From a virus, in the IMG/VR virus record IMGVR_UViG_3300049259_000154, positions 1 through 50,874 of that record: a DNA stretch of 50,874 nucleotides; one strand, given 5' to 3'. The notes under the pieces are model-generated. The model made no database searches and was not told the DNA's origin. It was given only the letters and a program-made list of their open reading frames with translations. The translations under genes were made by a program, and so were the position numbers. Below are positions 16,094 through 22,321 of the stretch, piece by piece (within the stretch, counting starts at the first letter, position 1; every line of letters starts with the position of its first letter).

Positions 16094-16148
16094 GGTTCGT
16101 GTGGTGGCCGACGAAGCCGCCAGCACCGGTGAGGAGGACGCGCTTCAC
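16083..16148 (-). pseudogene. Stranded N-terminal fragment of a second epimerase
   Basis: GTG at 16148 opens a 21-codon frame whose first 16 residues, VKRVLLTGAGGFVGHH, equal the start of the epimerase at 15668. The 48-base stretches differ at 9 positions, all third codon positions. After HH the frame runs into HNH gene sequence and stops at 16083. It is best read as the beheaded 5' end of a divergent epimerase allele left by HNH insertion. Confidence 0.82.
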
Positions 16149-16154
16149 CGAGGG

Positions 16155-17258
16155 TTACAGGGTCGCCGTTCCGGCGACCGGATCGACGGTAGGGGTCGGG
16201 TTGCGCTTCTGCCACGGCTGCCCGGCGGGGTCGAGCTTGTTGGAGACGGCGGCGTAGAAGATGTTGCCGGGATCGGCGCCGGGCGCGGTCAGCATCGACG
16301 CGCGACCGTAGGTGCCGAACATCGTGTCTCCGCCCCACTCGTAGGTCGCGGCCATGAACTTGCCGGGGACGACGCCGACACACTTCTGGAAGTCGTCCCA
16401 GTGCTTGTACCAGGCGTCGGTGCCGCGGACGCGGCGGAGCGGCGGCGAGTGGAAGCTGGCCTGCTGCCAGTTCTCGAAGAGGAGGAGGTCGAACGCCGAC
16501 TCGATCTTCGTCGCCCAGTCGCGCCAGATCGACCCGTCGTCGGAGCCGTGGTCGCCGGAGACGTACGAGCCGGTGTTCGACAGCCACTTCAGGCCGTGCG
16601 CCTTCAGGCCCGCGCCGACGTGCTGGAGGATCGGGATGAGCTGCGCCTCCGAGACGGGCGGGTTGAGGATCTTGCCGTAGGGGACGTTGTTGTCGAGGAA
16701 GATGCCTTCGAGGCCGGGGTGGGCGGCCTTCAACGCGGCGCACTTCGCGATGTATTCGTCCGGGGAGAGAGCCCCGGCGAGCGGGCTGTTGTTGAGCGGG
16801 TCGAGGATGACGTACTGGGCGGCGCTGGCCGCGGCGACACCGGCGGTCGTGACGGTGTAGGCGTAGCCGTCGCCGGAGACGGTCGAGAGGAGCGCGGCGT
16901 CGGCCCAGTCGGCCACGACGGCGTCGTAGGTGCCGTCGGTCAGGTGCGGACGGCTTTTCAGCGTTCCGCCGTAGGCGATCAGGCCGAGCCCCGTACCGCC
17001 AGACGGCGGCGGAGGAGGCGGAGGAGGCGGAGGCGGCGGAGGCGGCGGAGGCGGGGTGGCGGGCGCGACGAGCTGGCCTGCTTCCGCGCGGGCGGCCGAG
17101 AGCAGGCCGAGCGCGAGCGCCCAGTTGCTCGTCGACGGCCACTTCGATACGTCAGCGCCGTACTTCTTCACCATCGCCTGGTAGCTCGACGTCGTCTTGG
17201 CGAGGTTAGCGACGGCAGCGTCGATCTTGGCTTGGACGTCTTCGGGTGTCGGATTCAT
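16155..17258 (-). CDS. Glycoside-hydrolase-like (TIM barrel, GH114-like) protein with polyproline linker
   Basis: A 367-residue protein in three parts: a helical N-terminal domain (about 1-65), a run of about 17 prolines near 70-87, and a C-terminal domain with YVILDPLNN, LEGIFLDNN, WLSNTGSYVSG and LLFENWQQ. The spacing of these strand-end acids resembles GH114-type endo-galactosaminidase-like TIM barrels. A linker between an anchoring domain and a hydrolase suits a virion depolymerase or host-surface enzyme. ATG at 17258 is used; an in-frame GTG lies at 17267. A promoter is at 17287-17320. Confidence 0.62.
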   Translation of the reverse strand: MNPTPEDVQAKIDAAVANLAKTTSSYQAMVKKYGADVSKWPSTSNWALALGLLSAARAEAGQLVAPATPPPPPPPPPPPPPPPPPSGGTGLGLIAYGGTLKSRPHLTDGTYDAVVADWADAALLSTVSGDGYAYTVTTAGVAAASAAQYVILDPLNNSPLAGALSPDEYIAKCAALKAAHPGLEGIFLDNNVPYGKILNPPVSEAQLIPILQHVGAGLKAHGLKWLSNTGSYVSGDHGSDDGSIWRDWATKIESAFDLLLFENWQQASFHSPPLRRVRGTDAWYKHWDDFQKCVGVVPGKFMAATYEWGGDTMFGTYGRASMLTAPGADPGNIFYAAVSNKLDPAGQPWQKRNPTPTVDPVAGTATL

Positions 17259-17286
17259 GGCGAGCACCCTAGCCCCGCGGCCGGAC

Positions 17287-17320
17287 GTATCAGGCTACGC
17301 GGGACGCGCGCAGGGGTGAA
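17287..17320 (-). promoter_or_regulatory. Promoter with palindromic -10 region
   Basis: Minus strand: TTCACC at 17315-17320, 17-base spacer, TAGCCT at 17292-17297 inside GTAGCCTGATAC. It precedes the glycoside-hydrolase-like gene by about 30 bases, so this transcript would have a short leader. Confidence 0.62.
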
Positions 17321-17349
17321 CCCGAGCCCGGCCGGGTAGACGAGGGCCC

Positions 17350-17640
17350 ATGCGGCCGGACCGTCTCCTCCTCGTGGCGTTCGGGTGGGCGCGACCGTTC
17401 GTGAGTTGGGCGTTCCTGCTGACGGGGATCGCGGGGGCGGTCGGCACCGGCGCCGGATGGTTGCCGCCGTTCAGCGGAAGCTGGTGGGCCAGGATCACGA
17501 CCCTCCTCCTCTGGCTCGTGCTCGCCGACCAGGGGTACGACCAGCTGGCCGAGAAGGGCGAGCAGGAGGAGCTAGCTGAAGATGTCCCAGGCGACGGCGG
17601 GCGAGCATCCGGCGTCGAGCGCTTCGACGACGGCGTGTAG
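17350..17640 (+). CDS. Plus-strand small membrane protein
   Basis: ATG at 17350 with GAGGG upstream. The protein has two hydrophobic helices (FVSWAFLLTGIAGAVGTGAG; ITTLLLWLVLADQGY) and an acidic tail. Third positions are almost all G or C through codon 74, then drop where it overlaps the minus-strand gene ending at 17572. No minus-strand frame in 17321-17570 looks coding. It runs opposite to nearly every gene here and converges on 17572-17760. Function unknown; small membrane proteins of this size include holins. Confidence 0.6.
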   Translation: MRPDRLLLVAFGWARPFVSWAFLLTGIAGAVGTGAGWLPPFSGSWWARITTLLLWLVLADQGYDQLAEKGEQEELAEDVPGDGGRASGVERFDDGV

Positions 17641-17760
17641 GTCGACGCCTTCCATCCCGGCGAGCATCTCGGCGTGGGCGGTGTCCATGCCGCGCTCGAC
17701 GAGCTCGGCCGCCCAGTGTTCGCTCCGGGTCGGGGCGACGAGGTCGAGGTCGTCGGTCAC
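17572..17760 (-). CDS. Hypothetical protein, 62 aa
   Basis: GTG at 17760 (VTDDLDLVAPTRSEHW). Contains AELVERGMDTAHAEMLAGM and ends DIFS; a helical soluble protein resembling a small UBA-like or helix-turn fold, not confidently assigned. The 3' end overlaps the convergent plus-strand gene by 69 bases. Ribosome binding site is weak. Confidence 0.55.
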   Translation of the reverse strand: MTDDLDLVAPTRSEHWAAELVERGMDTAHAEMLAGMEGVDLHAVVEALDAGCSPAVAWDIFS

Positions 17761-17795
17761 GCCGAGGATTGTCGACCGCGACCCGGACGGCTCGC

Positions 17796-18056
17796 CTAGG
17801 CGGGCGGTGCGCCCTTCCAGAGGCGGCGGCAGCACCCGACGATCCCGAACGTCCAGACGGCGGCGGTGGCCGCCTGGATGCCGCGGCGGAAGACGAGCAG
17901 GCCGGACACGGCGACGGTCGCGACGGCTGCGGCGACGTACTGCGGCATGACGAGCCCGACCTCCAGAGCGGCCCAGACGATGAGGGTGGTGAGCGGCGTC
18001 GACGCGAGCACGAACGTCGCGTTGGGGTTCTGCTTGATAGCGGCTGGCGCCTCCAT
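17796..18056 (-). CDS. Membrane protein, 86 aa, likely leaderless
   Basis: Two hydrophobic helices (FVLASTPLTTLIVWAALEVGL; YVAAAVATVAVSGLLVF) and a basic Cys-containing tail (VGCCRRLWKG). ATG at 18056 lies 7 bases after a TAGCCT box with no Shine-Dalgarno, so leaderless translation is likely. Size and topology suit a holin; it lies two genes from the papain-like protease, but lysis function is inference. Confidence 0.65.
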   Translation of the reverse strand: MEAPAAIKQNPNATFVLASTPLTTLIVWAALEVGLVMPQYVAAAVATVAVSGLLVFRRGIQAATAAVWTFGIVGCCRRLWKGAPPA

Positions 18057-18059
18057 GCC

Positions 18060-18086
18060 GGGAAGGCTACGCCGGGGCCCGGCTAC
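18060..18086 (-). promoter_or_regulatory. Candidate promoter (CGTAGCCTTCCCG type)
   Basis: Minus strand GTAGCCGGGCCCCGGCGTAGCCTTCCC with -10-like TAGCCT at 18064-18069, nearly identical to 7819-7845. The first TAG is the stop codon of the upstream gene (18083-18085). The start codon at 18056 is 7 bases downstream. Confidence 0.5.
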
Positions 18087-18568
18087 TTCTTGCCGACGCC
18101 GGTGACGAGGCGGTAGCCGATGCGGGCGACCGCGCGGGAGGGGCCGAGCAGTTCCAGGTCGGCGTCGATGGTCGGGTTCCGCACCTCGATCCACTGGCTG
18201 CGCTTCGACCGGGTGACGAGACGGCCGGGCACGTCTTGCTCCTTCCACTTGACCTCGACGCGCCACTGGTGCGTGCGGCGGCGGCGGGTGAGGGTGACGT
18301 GGACGGGGACACCGAAGCGGGCCATCGGCCACGAGTAGAGCTGGTAGCCGTTGCGGACGTCGGGGCCCTTCTCCTCGATGTAGACGGACGGGGTGAGGGC
18401 GCGGGCGTCGTCGAGGAACACGCCGCCCTGAACCCAGCTCTTGTTCTCGGCGGCATTGCATCCGGCCCAGACGGCGGCGTGCGCGCCGGGCACGTCGAGG
18501 TGGGCGGAGACGAGGACGACGCGGCGGCGGAGGAAGCCGAAGACGAGCCCGAAGTAGTGGTAGATCAC
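18083..18568 (-). CDS. Hypothetical protein, 161 aa
   Basis: Begins VIYHYFGLVFGFLRRRVVLV and is rich in beta-type segments (VPVHVTLTRRRRTHQWRVEV; SQWIEVRNPTIDADLELLG). No catalytic motif recognised; could be a small structural or surface protein. GTG at 18568 overlaps the upstream stop. Confidence 0.6.
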   Translation of the reverse strand: MIYHYFGLVFGFLRRRVVLVSAHLDVPGAHAAVWAGCNAAENKSWVQGGVFLDDARALTPSVYIEEKGPDVRNGYQLYSWPMARFGVPVHVTLTRRRRTHQWRVEVKWKEQDVPGRLVTRSKRSQWIEVRNPTIDADLELLGPSRAVARIGYRLVTGVGKK

Positions 18569-18870
18569 GAGCCGTTCCCGAACGTCCAGAGCGCCGGGTC
18601 TCCGAAGGTGACCTGGACGGGGCCGGTGACGACCTCGACGGGGACCGACGAGACGACGCCGAGGACCTGGACGTGGTCGGCGGCGCCGACGCCGAGGTTC
18701 GGGTCGCTCGTGAAGACGCGGCCGCCGCACTCGCACGGGCCCGGGTAGGCGGCGGCGACGTGCCAGCGGCGCTCCTTGCCGCACGCCGCGCAGAACATGA
18801 CCGACACCTCCGGCGGCGCGGGGGCGGCCTTGCGGCGGCCGCCCTCGGGGAACTGGACTAGGTCGCCCAT
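18565..18870 (-). CDS. Zinc-ribbon-like protein, 101 aa
   Basis: Contains MFCAACGKERRW and PCECGGRVF near 25-51, two C-x-x-C type pairs consistent with one zinc ribbon, then a beta-rich C-terminal half. Start at 18870, one base from the protease gene stop. Function unknown. Confidence 0.62.
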   Translation of the reverse strand: MGDLVQFPEGGRRKAAPAPPEVSVMFCAACGKERRWHVAAAYPGPCECGGRVFTSDPNLGVGAADHVQVLGVVSSVPVEVVTGPVQVTFGDPALWTFGNGS

Positions 18871-18871
18871 C

Positions 18872-19576
18872 TCAGGCGCCGAGGATCGTGACGTCGCCCT
18901 GCTGCGCGAGCAGCTTCTTCCAGGTGGCGACCGTCCAGTAGAAGTGACCGCCGTTGCCGTAGCCGAGGCCCCACGAGTTGTCGAGGAGGATGAGGGCGTC
19001 GTCGGGGTTCGGCGCCGAGACGTAGCCGCGGCCGACGAGCTCGTGGCCGCCGCGGATCTGCCCGGCGATCTTGACGAGGCCGTTCGCGTCCGGCGTGTCG
19101 AACCCTTCGTACCAGTTGACGCCGGTGATGATCGGCCCAGCCTGGAGGGCGGCCAGGGCGGCGTCGATGTCGAAGGCGTGGCTGTAGGAGCCGATCATGC
19201 CCTCCTGCTTCATCGCCTTCGCGACCGCGAGCCCGGACGAGCCGGTGTCGGTCGGCGGGTAGTAGCCGTCCGAAACGCCGTCGAGGCGCGTCGCAAGCGA
19301 GTAGATGTCGACGGCACCGGCCTCGGCGATGAGGTGCGTCGAGCCCGAGTGGTACAAGGGCTCCGTGTTCTTGGCGCCGCAGGCGGCGTTGCCGGTGCAC
19401 GAGCCGAGCTGGCCCTGGTCGAAGATGCCGCCGTGGCGCTTGTGGACGACGTCGATGAGGGTGGCGACCTTCGCCTCGTAGGCGTAGTCGCGGGAGCGCG
19501 GGTCGTGCTCGACGTGGCGGCCCAGCCGCTTGCCGGAGACGACGTGCTCGTCAAGAACGAGGGTGACGGTTTCCAT
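18872..19576 (-). CDS. Papain-like (C1) cysteine peptidase
   Basis: A 234-residue peptidase with the full C1 signature: DQGQLGSCTGNA with catalytic Cys60, GGHELVGRGYV with His178, and LDNSWGLGYGNGGHFYW with Asn200. No signal peptide. Phage-encoded C1 peptidases occur in actinophages and may cleave virion proteins or host proteins; a role in lysis is possible because small membrane proteins flank it. ATG at 19576 has a good AGGAG site. Confidence 0.88.
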   Translation of the reverse strand: METVTLVLDEHVVSGKRLGRHVEHDPRSRDYAYEAKVATLIDVVHKRHGGIFDQGQLGSCTGNAACGAKNTEPLYHSGSTHLIAEAGAVDIYSLATRLDGVSDGYYPPTDTGSSGLAVAKAMKQEGMIGSYSHAFDIDAALAALQAGPIITGVNWYEGFDTPDANGLVKIAGQIRGGHELVGRGYVSAPNPDDALILLDNSWGLGYGNGGHFYWTVATWKKLLAQQGDVTILGA

Positions 19577-19616
19577 TCAGGTGCTCCTTTCGGTTGGCGG
19601 CCGGACCTTACCGCGG

Positions 19617-19742
19617 TCAGCGATCATCGAGGGCCTTCTCGACGGCGGTGACGAGCCGCTCGAACAGGTCGTTGAAGCGGTCGAACCGGCGGAGGAGATG
19701 GTTGAGTCCGTCGATGACCGCGTCGATGAGCGCGTCGAGCAC
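19617..19742 (-). CDS. Small amphipathic helical protein, 41 aa, leaderless
   Basis: GTG at 19742 lies 7 bases after a TACCCT box, the same layout as 18056, with no Shine-Dalgarno. The peptide (VLDALIDAVIDGLNHLLRRF start, EKALDDR end) is an almost uninterrupted heptad-like amphipathic helix, suitable for a coiled coil. Function unknown. Confidence 0.55.
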   Translation of the reverse strand: MLDALIDAVIDGLNHLLRRFDRFNDLFERLVTAVEKALDDR

Positions 19743-19747
19743 GAGGG

Positions 19748-19762
19748 GAAGGGTACGACGGC
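19748..19762 (-). promoter_or_regulatory. Candidate promoter, variant of CGTAGCCTTCCCG
   Basis: Minus strand CGTCGTACCCTTCCC; TACCCT at 19750-19755. Matches the class at 3291, 7819 and 18060 except for one base in the hexamer; the upstream TAGCC box is not conserved here. Confidence 0.4.
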
Positions 19763-19878
19763 TTCCGGCAGCTCCGACGGCGGGCGGCCAGAGACGCCTT
19801 CGCACCTCGCCCAAGAGCGGAGCCTTCGGGCTACGCCGGTGCCGGTTCTTCTTCCTTCTTGAACAGGACCTTGAACCG

Positions 19879-20100
19879 TTAGTTGCGCGTGACGACGAGC
19901 CGAGTGGTGGGGCCGACGATGCGGATGTCCCACTGGCCTTCGCCGAGCGCGACGTACTCGCCTTCCCCGAGGCCCGCGTCCCCGTCGGTTCCGTTGGCGA
20001 TCTTCTCGATGGCGAGATCGGAGCTATGGGCGGCGGTGGGATGCACCGTCCACGATTCGTCGCCGTTGCGGTGCAGGACGACGTAGGGGCGTGTGGACAT
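19879..20100 (-). CDS. Nested in-frame product of the HTH gene, 73 aa
   Basis: ATG at 20100 is preceded by GAAGGAGAGAAG, a strong ribosome binding site, in the same frame as the longer gene. The product (start MSTRPYVVLHRNGDESWTVH) would be a small soluble domain. Either it is the true gene fused to the HTH protein by loss of a stop, or both forms are made. Confidence 0.5.
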   Translation of the reverse strand: MSTRPYVVLHRNGDESWTVHPTAAHSSDLAIEKIANGTDGDAGLGEGEYVALGEGQWDIRIVGPTTRLVVTRN

Positions 20101-20877
20101 CTTCTCTCCTTCGTTGTTGGTGACGACGTAGCGGCCGGGGAAGTCGCGGCCGGGGTTGAGGTTGACGAGTAGCCCTTGCCGGACAAGACGACGAACCGAA
20201 ACCCGGAGACTCGGAACAGTGCGGCTGGTGGCTTCGCTAAGGGCCGGGATCGTCTCGGCACCGTGAGCGATAGCCGTGACCAACTCGACGTCGCGTCCCC
20301 TCATGCGCGGCGGGCCACGATGGGCGGGCCCGCCAGATTGGCTGCGTGGAACTCCGGCTGCGTCCTGGGCGGCCTGCCATGTCCCGAAGTGGCGGTAGAC
20401 GAACGAGGGGCGCGGAAGCGGTACGCGTCGCGTGGATTCCCGGGCCTCGGCGACCCGCTCCGGGCTGAGTTTCCCGATGACGCTGGGGGTTAGGCCAATA
20501 CCGGTGTCGGTGACGGCCGGAGTGCGTCCCATCAGCTCGTAGAACTTCTTGAACGCGGCGATGATCTCTTCGGGCGGCCAGATCGTGACGACGTGGTTGG
20601 GGGCGCAGTTGGCACAGTGAGCGGGCGGATGGTTGGGTCCGTCCTGGCCGGACATCAGCTCACCGCAGTCGGGGCACGGCTTCCGGTAGGAGTCTTTTCG
20701 GGCGCGTTCCTTCTCGCCGTCCGGGTCGGTACGGAGCGCGGCCGCGTAGCCTCTACTGATGCCGAGGATTGCTCCGGCCTCGGCGGCGGTGCGGCCCTCT
20801 ACTTCGGTGAGGACGCGAACGCGCTTGGCTAGAGCAAGCCGTTTTGAGGTTGGGCCGTAGCGTCCCCTAGAAGGCAT
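19879..20877 (-). CDS. Helix-turn-helix protein with homing-endonuclease-associated repeat, leaderless
   Basis: A 332-residue protein. Residues about 18-50 form a helix-turn-helix (GRTAAEAGAILGISRGYAAA), followed by a zinc-finger-like CPDCGEL...HCANCAPN, then PPEEIIAAFKKFYELMGRTP...FVYRHFGTWQAAQDAAGV, which matches the repeat found beside homing endonucleases. A winged-helix-like segment (ATSRTVPSLRVSVRRLVRQG) follows. ATG at 20877 is 9 bases after a TATCCT box and lacks a Shine-Dalgarno. It may be a DNA-binding regulator. The last 73 codons can also start separately at 20100. Confidence 0.7.
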   Translation of the reverse strand: MPSRGRYGPTSKRLALAKRVRVLTEVEGRTAAEAGAILGISRGYAAALRTDPDGEKERARKDSYRKPCPDCGELMSGQDGPNHPPAHCANCAPNHVVTIWPPEEIIAAFKKFYELMGRTPAVTDTGIGLTPSVIGKLSPERVAEARESTRRVPLPRPSFVYRHFGTWQAAQDAAGVPRSQSGGPAHRGPPRMRGRDVELVTAIAHGAETIPALSEATSRTVPSLRVSVRRLVRQGLLVNLNPGRDFPGRYVVTNNEGEKMSTRPYVVLHRNGDESWTVHPTAAHSSDLAIEKIANGTDGDAGLGEGEYVALGEGQWDIRIVGPTTRLVVTRN

Positions 20878-20881
20878 CGGG

Positions 20882-20915
20882 GTATCAGGATACGCGAGCC
20901 GCCGGATGGGCGCAA
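20882..20915 (-). promoter_or_regulatory. Promoter with palindromic -10 region
   Basis: Minus strand: TTGCGC at 20910-20915, 17-base spacer, TATCCT at 20887-20892 within GTATCCTGATAC. The HTH gene's ATG is 9 bases downstream, giving a leaderless transcript. Confidence 0.7.
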
Positions 20916-20920
20916 CCGGG

Positions 20921-22309
20921 CTAGCCGACGTAGCCGGAGGAGCGGTTGACGGCCTCCCGTGACCTGTCCGGGGGCGTCATGCGGCGGCGGGGCACGCTGA
21001 TGGTGGTTGTGCCGCCGCGCTGCGTGACGGCGTTGTGGGCGCCCGAGAGGGCATCGACGCAGTCGTCGTGGACGCCGACGTTCGGGAACATGGCGCACTG
21101 GCCGAGGAACTCGCGGTGGTTCTGGCAGCGGACGAGGCGGACGAGGCCGTTTCCGACCGCGGCGGCGACCGCGGAGGCGCGCACCTCTTTCGCAGCGGGC
21201 CGCCCCAGGATCCGCGTCGACCCGGCGTGGACGGGGTAGCCGCGCAGCACCCGGCGGACATAGTTCGTGATCTGGGCCTTCCCGGCCTGGCCGGGGTCCT
21301 GCTCGATGTAGACGGACACGCCGGTGCCGTCCTCCTTCGCGGTTTGCTGGACGAGCTTCTCGACTTCGTCGTCGTTGGAGCGGGTCATGGCGATGTCGCG
21401 GACGGTGAAGCCGCCGTCGGGGTCACCGCTGTAGAGGAGGCCGACCGTCCAGTCCGGGTCGGGATTCGACGGGGACGGCTCGGTGGCGGCGAGGTCCCAG
21501 TAGCGGACGAGCTGCACCGGCTCCGGTGCGGCGTTCTCGTCGATCATGATGAAGTCGCCGCGCCTGAACTTGCCGCCCTCCTCCATCACGTCCCAGTCGC
21601 CCTGGATGAGGCGCATCTGATCGACGGGGTGCATATGGCCGAGCACCGTGTTGATGTACGTGTCGTAGTCGAGGGACGGGTTGTCGTGGATGGTGCCGGG
21701 GACGAAGACGGCGCCCGGCTCGCGCGTGTCGGGGTCGATGAACCGGCCCTTGACCCAGCCGTGGCCGACGTTGCCCGGGTTCGACGCGCCACGCACGCGG
21801 AGCGGCACGTTCTCCAGGCTTCCGCCGAGCGCCTGGCGGAGGAGGCGGAAGACGCCGAGGTAGAGCTGCTCGGTGAACAGGGTCAGCTCGTCGAAGCCGA
21901 GGAACGAGACGCCGCCGCCGGGATAGTGGGAGAGGTGCGCTTCGGTGCGGAGGTAGCCGAACCTGATTGAGGCCCGGGACGGGAACGTCCACTGGCGCTT
22001 GGTGCCGTTCCAGGAGGCATCCGAGGGGCCGAGCCACTTGTGGGAGAGCTCGATGAGGCCGCCCTGCTGCTCGAACTCGGTGAGGGTCGGCCGGAAGAGG
22101 AGCGCGTGATAGTCGGCGACGTCGACGTATTGGAGGGCGGCCATGAGGAGGGCCCAGCTCTTGCCCGGCCCGGCGGCGCCGCCGAAGAACGCCTCGAACT
22201 CGGGGACGCGGAGGAACCAGTCCTGCTTCGCGTGCGGCTCGATGGGGACGTATTTGCGGGGCAGGCGGAGCGTGCCCAGCTCGTCTTGCAGCTCTGTGAC
22301 GGACGCCAT
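20921..22309 (-). CDS. terL: Terminase large subunit
   Basis: A 462-residue packaging ATPase-nuclease: Walker A GGAAGPGKS at 43-51, Walker B with FLGFDELTLF around 136-145, a coupling SNPGN motif, and nuclease acids in RYWDLAAT, IEQDPGQAGK and HDDCVDALSGA. It translocates DNA into the prohead and cuts concatemers. It is separated from the small subunit by about 5 kb of HNH, methylase and small genes and from the portal by 13 kb, an unusual order. ATG at 22309 has no Shine-Dalgarno but a TAGCCT box 6 bases upstream. Confidence 0.94.
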   Translation of the reverse strand: MASVTELQDELGTLRLPRKYVPIEPHAKQDWFLRVPEFEAFFGGAAGPGKSWALLMAALQYVDVADYHALLFRPTLTEFEQQGGLIELSHKWLGPSDASWNGTKRQWTFPSRASIRFGYLRTEAHLSHYPGGGVSFLGFDELTLFTEQLYLGVFRLLRQALGGSLENVPLRVRGASNPGNVGHGWVKGRFIDPDTREPGAVFVPGTIHDNPSLDYDTYINTVLGHMHPVDQMRLIQGDWDVMEEGGKFRRGDFIMIDENAAPEPVQLVRYWDLAATEPSPSNPDPDWTVGLLYSGDPDGGFTVRDIAMTRSNDDEVEKLVQQTAKEDGTGVSVYIEQDPGQAGKAQITNYVRRVLRGYPVHAGSTRILGRPAAKEVRASAVAAAVGNGLVRLVRCQNHREFLGQCAMFPNVGVHDDCVDALSGAHNAVTQRGGTTTISVPRRRMTPPDRSREAVNRSSGYVG

Positions 22310-22315
22310 CGAGGG

Positions 22316-22321
22316 AGGCTA
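22316..22321 (-). promoter_or_regulatory. Possible -10 box for the terminase gene
   Basis: TAGCCT on the minus strand, containing the methyltransferase stop codon, 6 bases before the terminase ATG. Absence of a ribosome binding site suggests a leaderless start; no -35 is evident. Confidence 0.3.

Noticed and set aside
15665-16148. Group I intron or intein carrying the HNH gene in the epimerase
   Set aside because: The downstream epimerase has its own intact start and N-terminus, so no splicing is needed, and no splice-site protein motifs flank the HNH frame.
17001-17056. Triplet GGC/GGA array as a CRISPR or regulatory repeat
   Set aside because: It is in frame and encodes the polyproline linker; there are no spacers.
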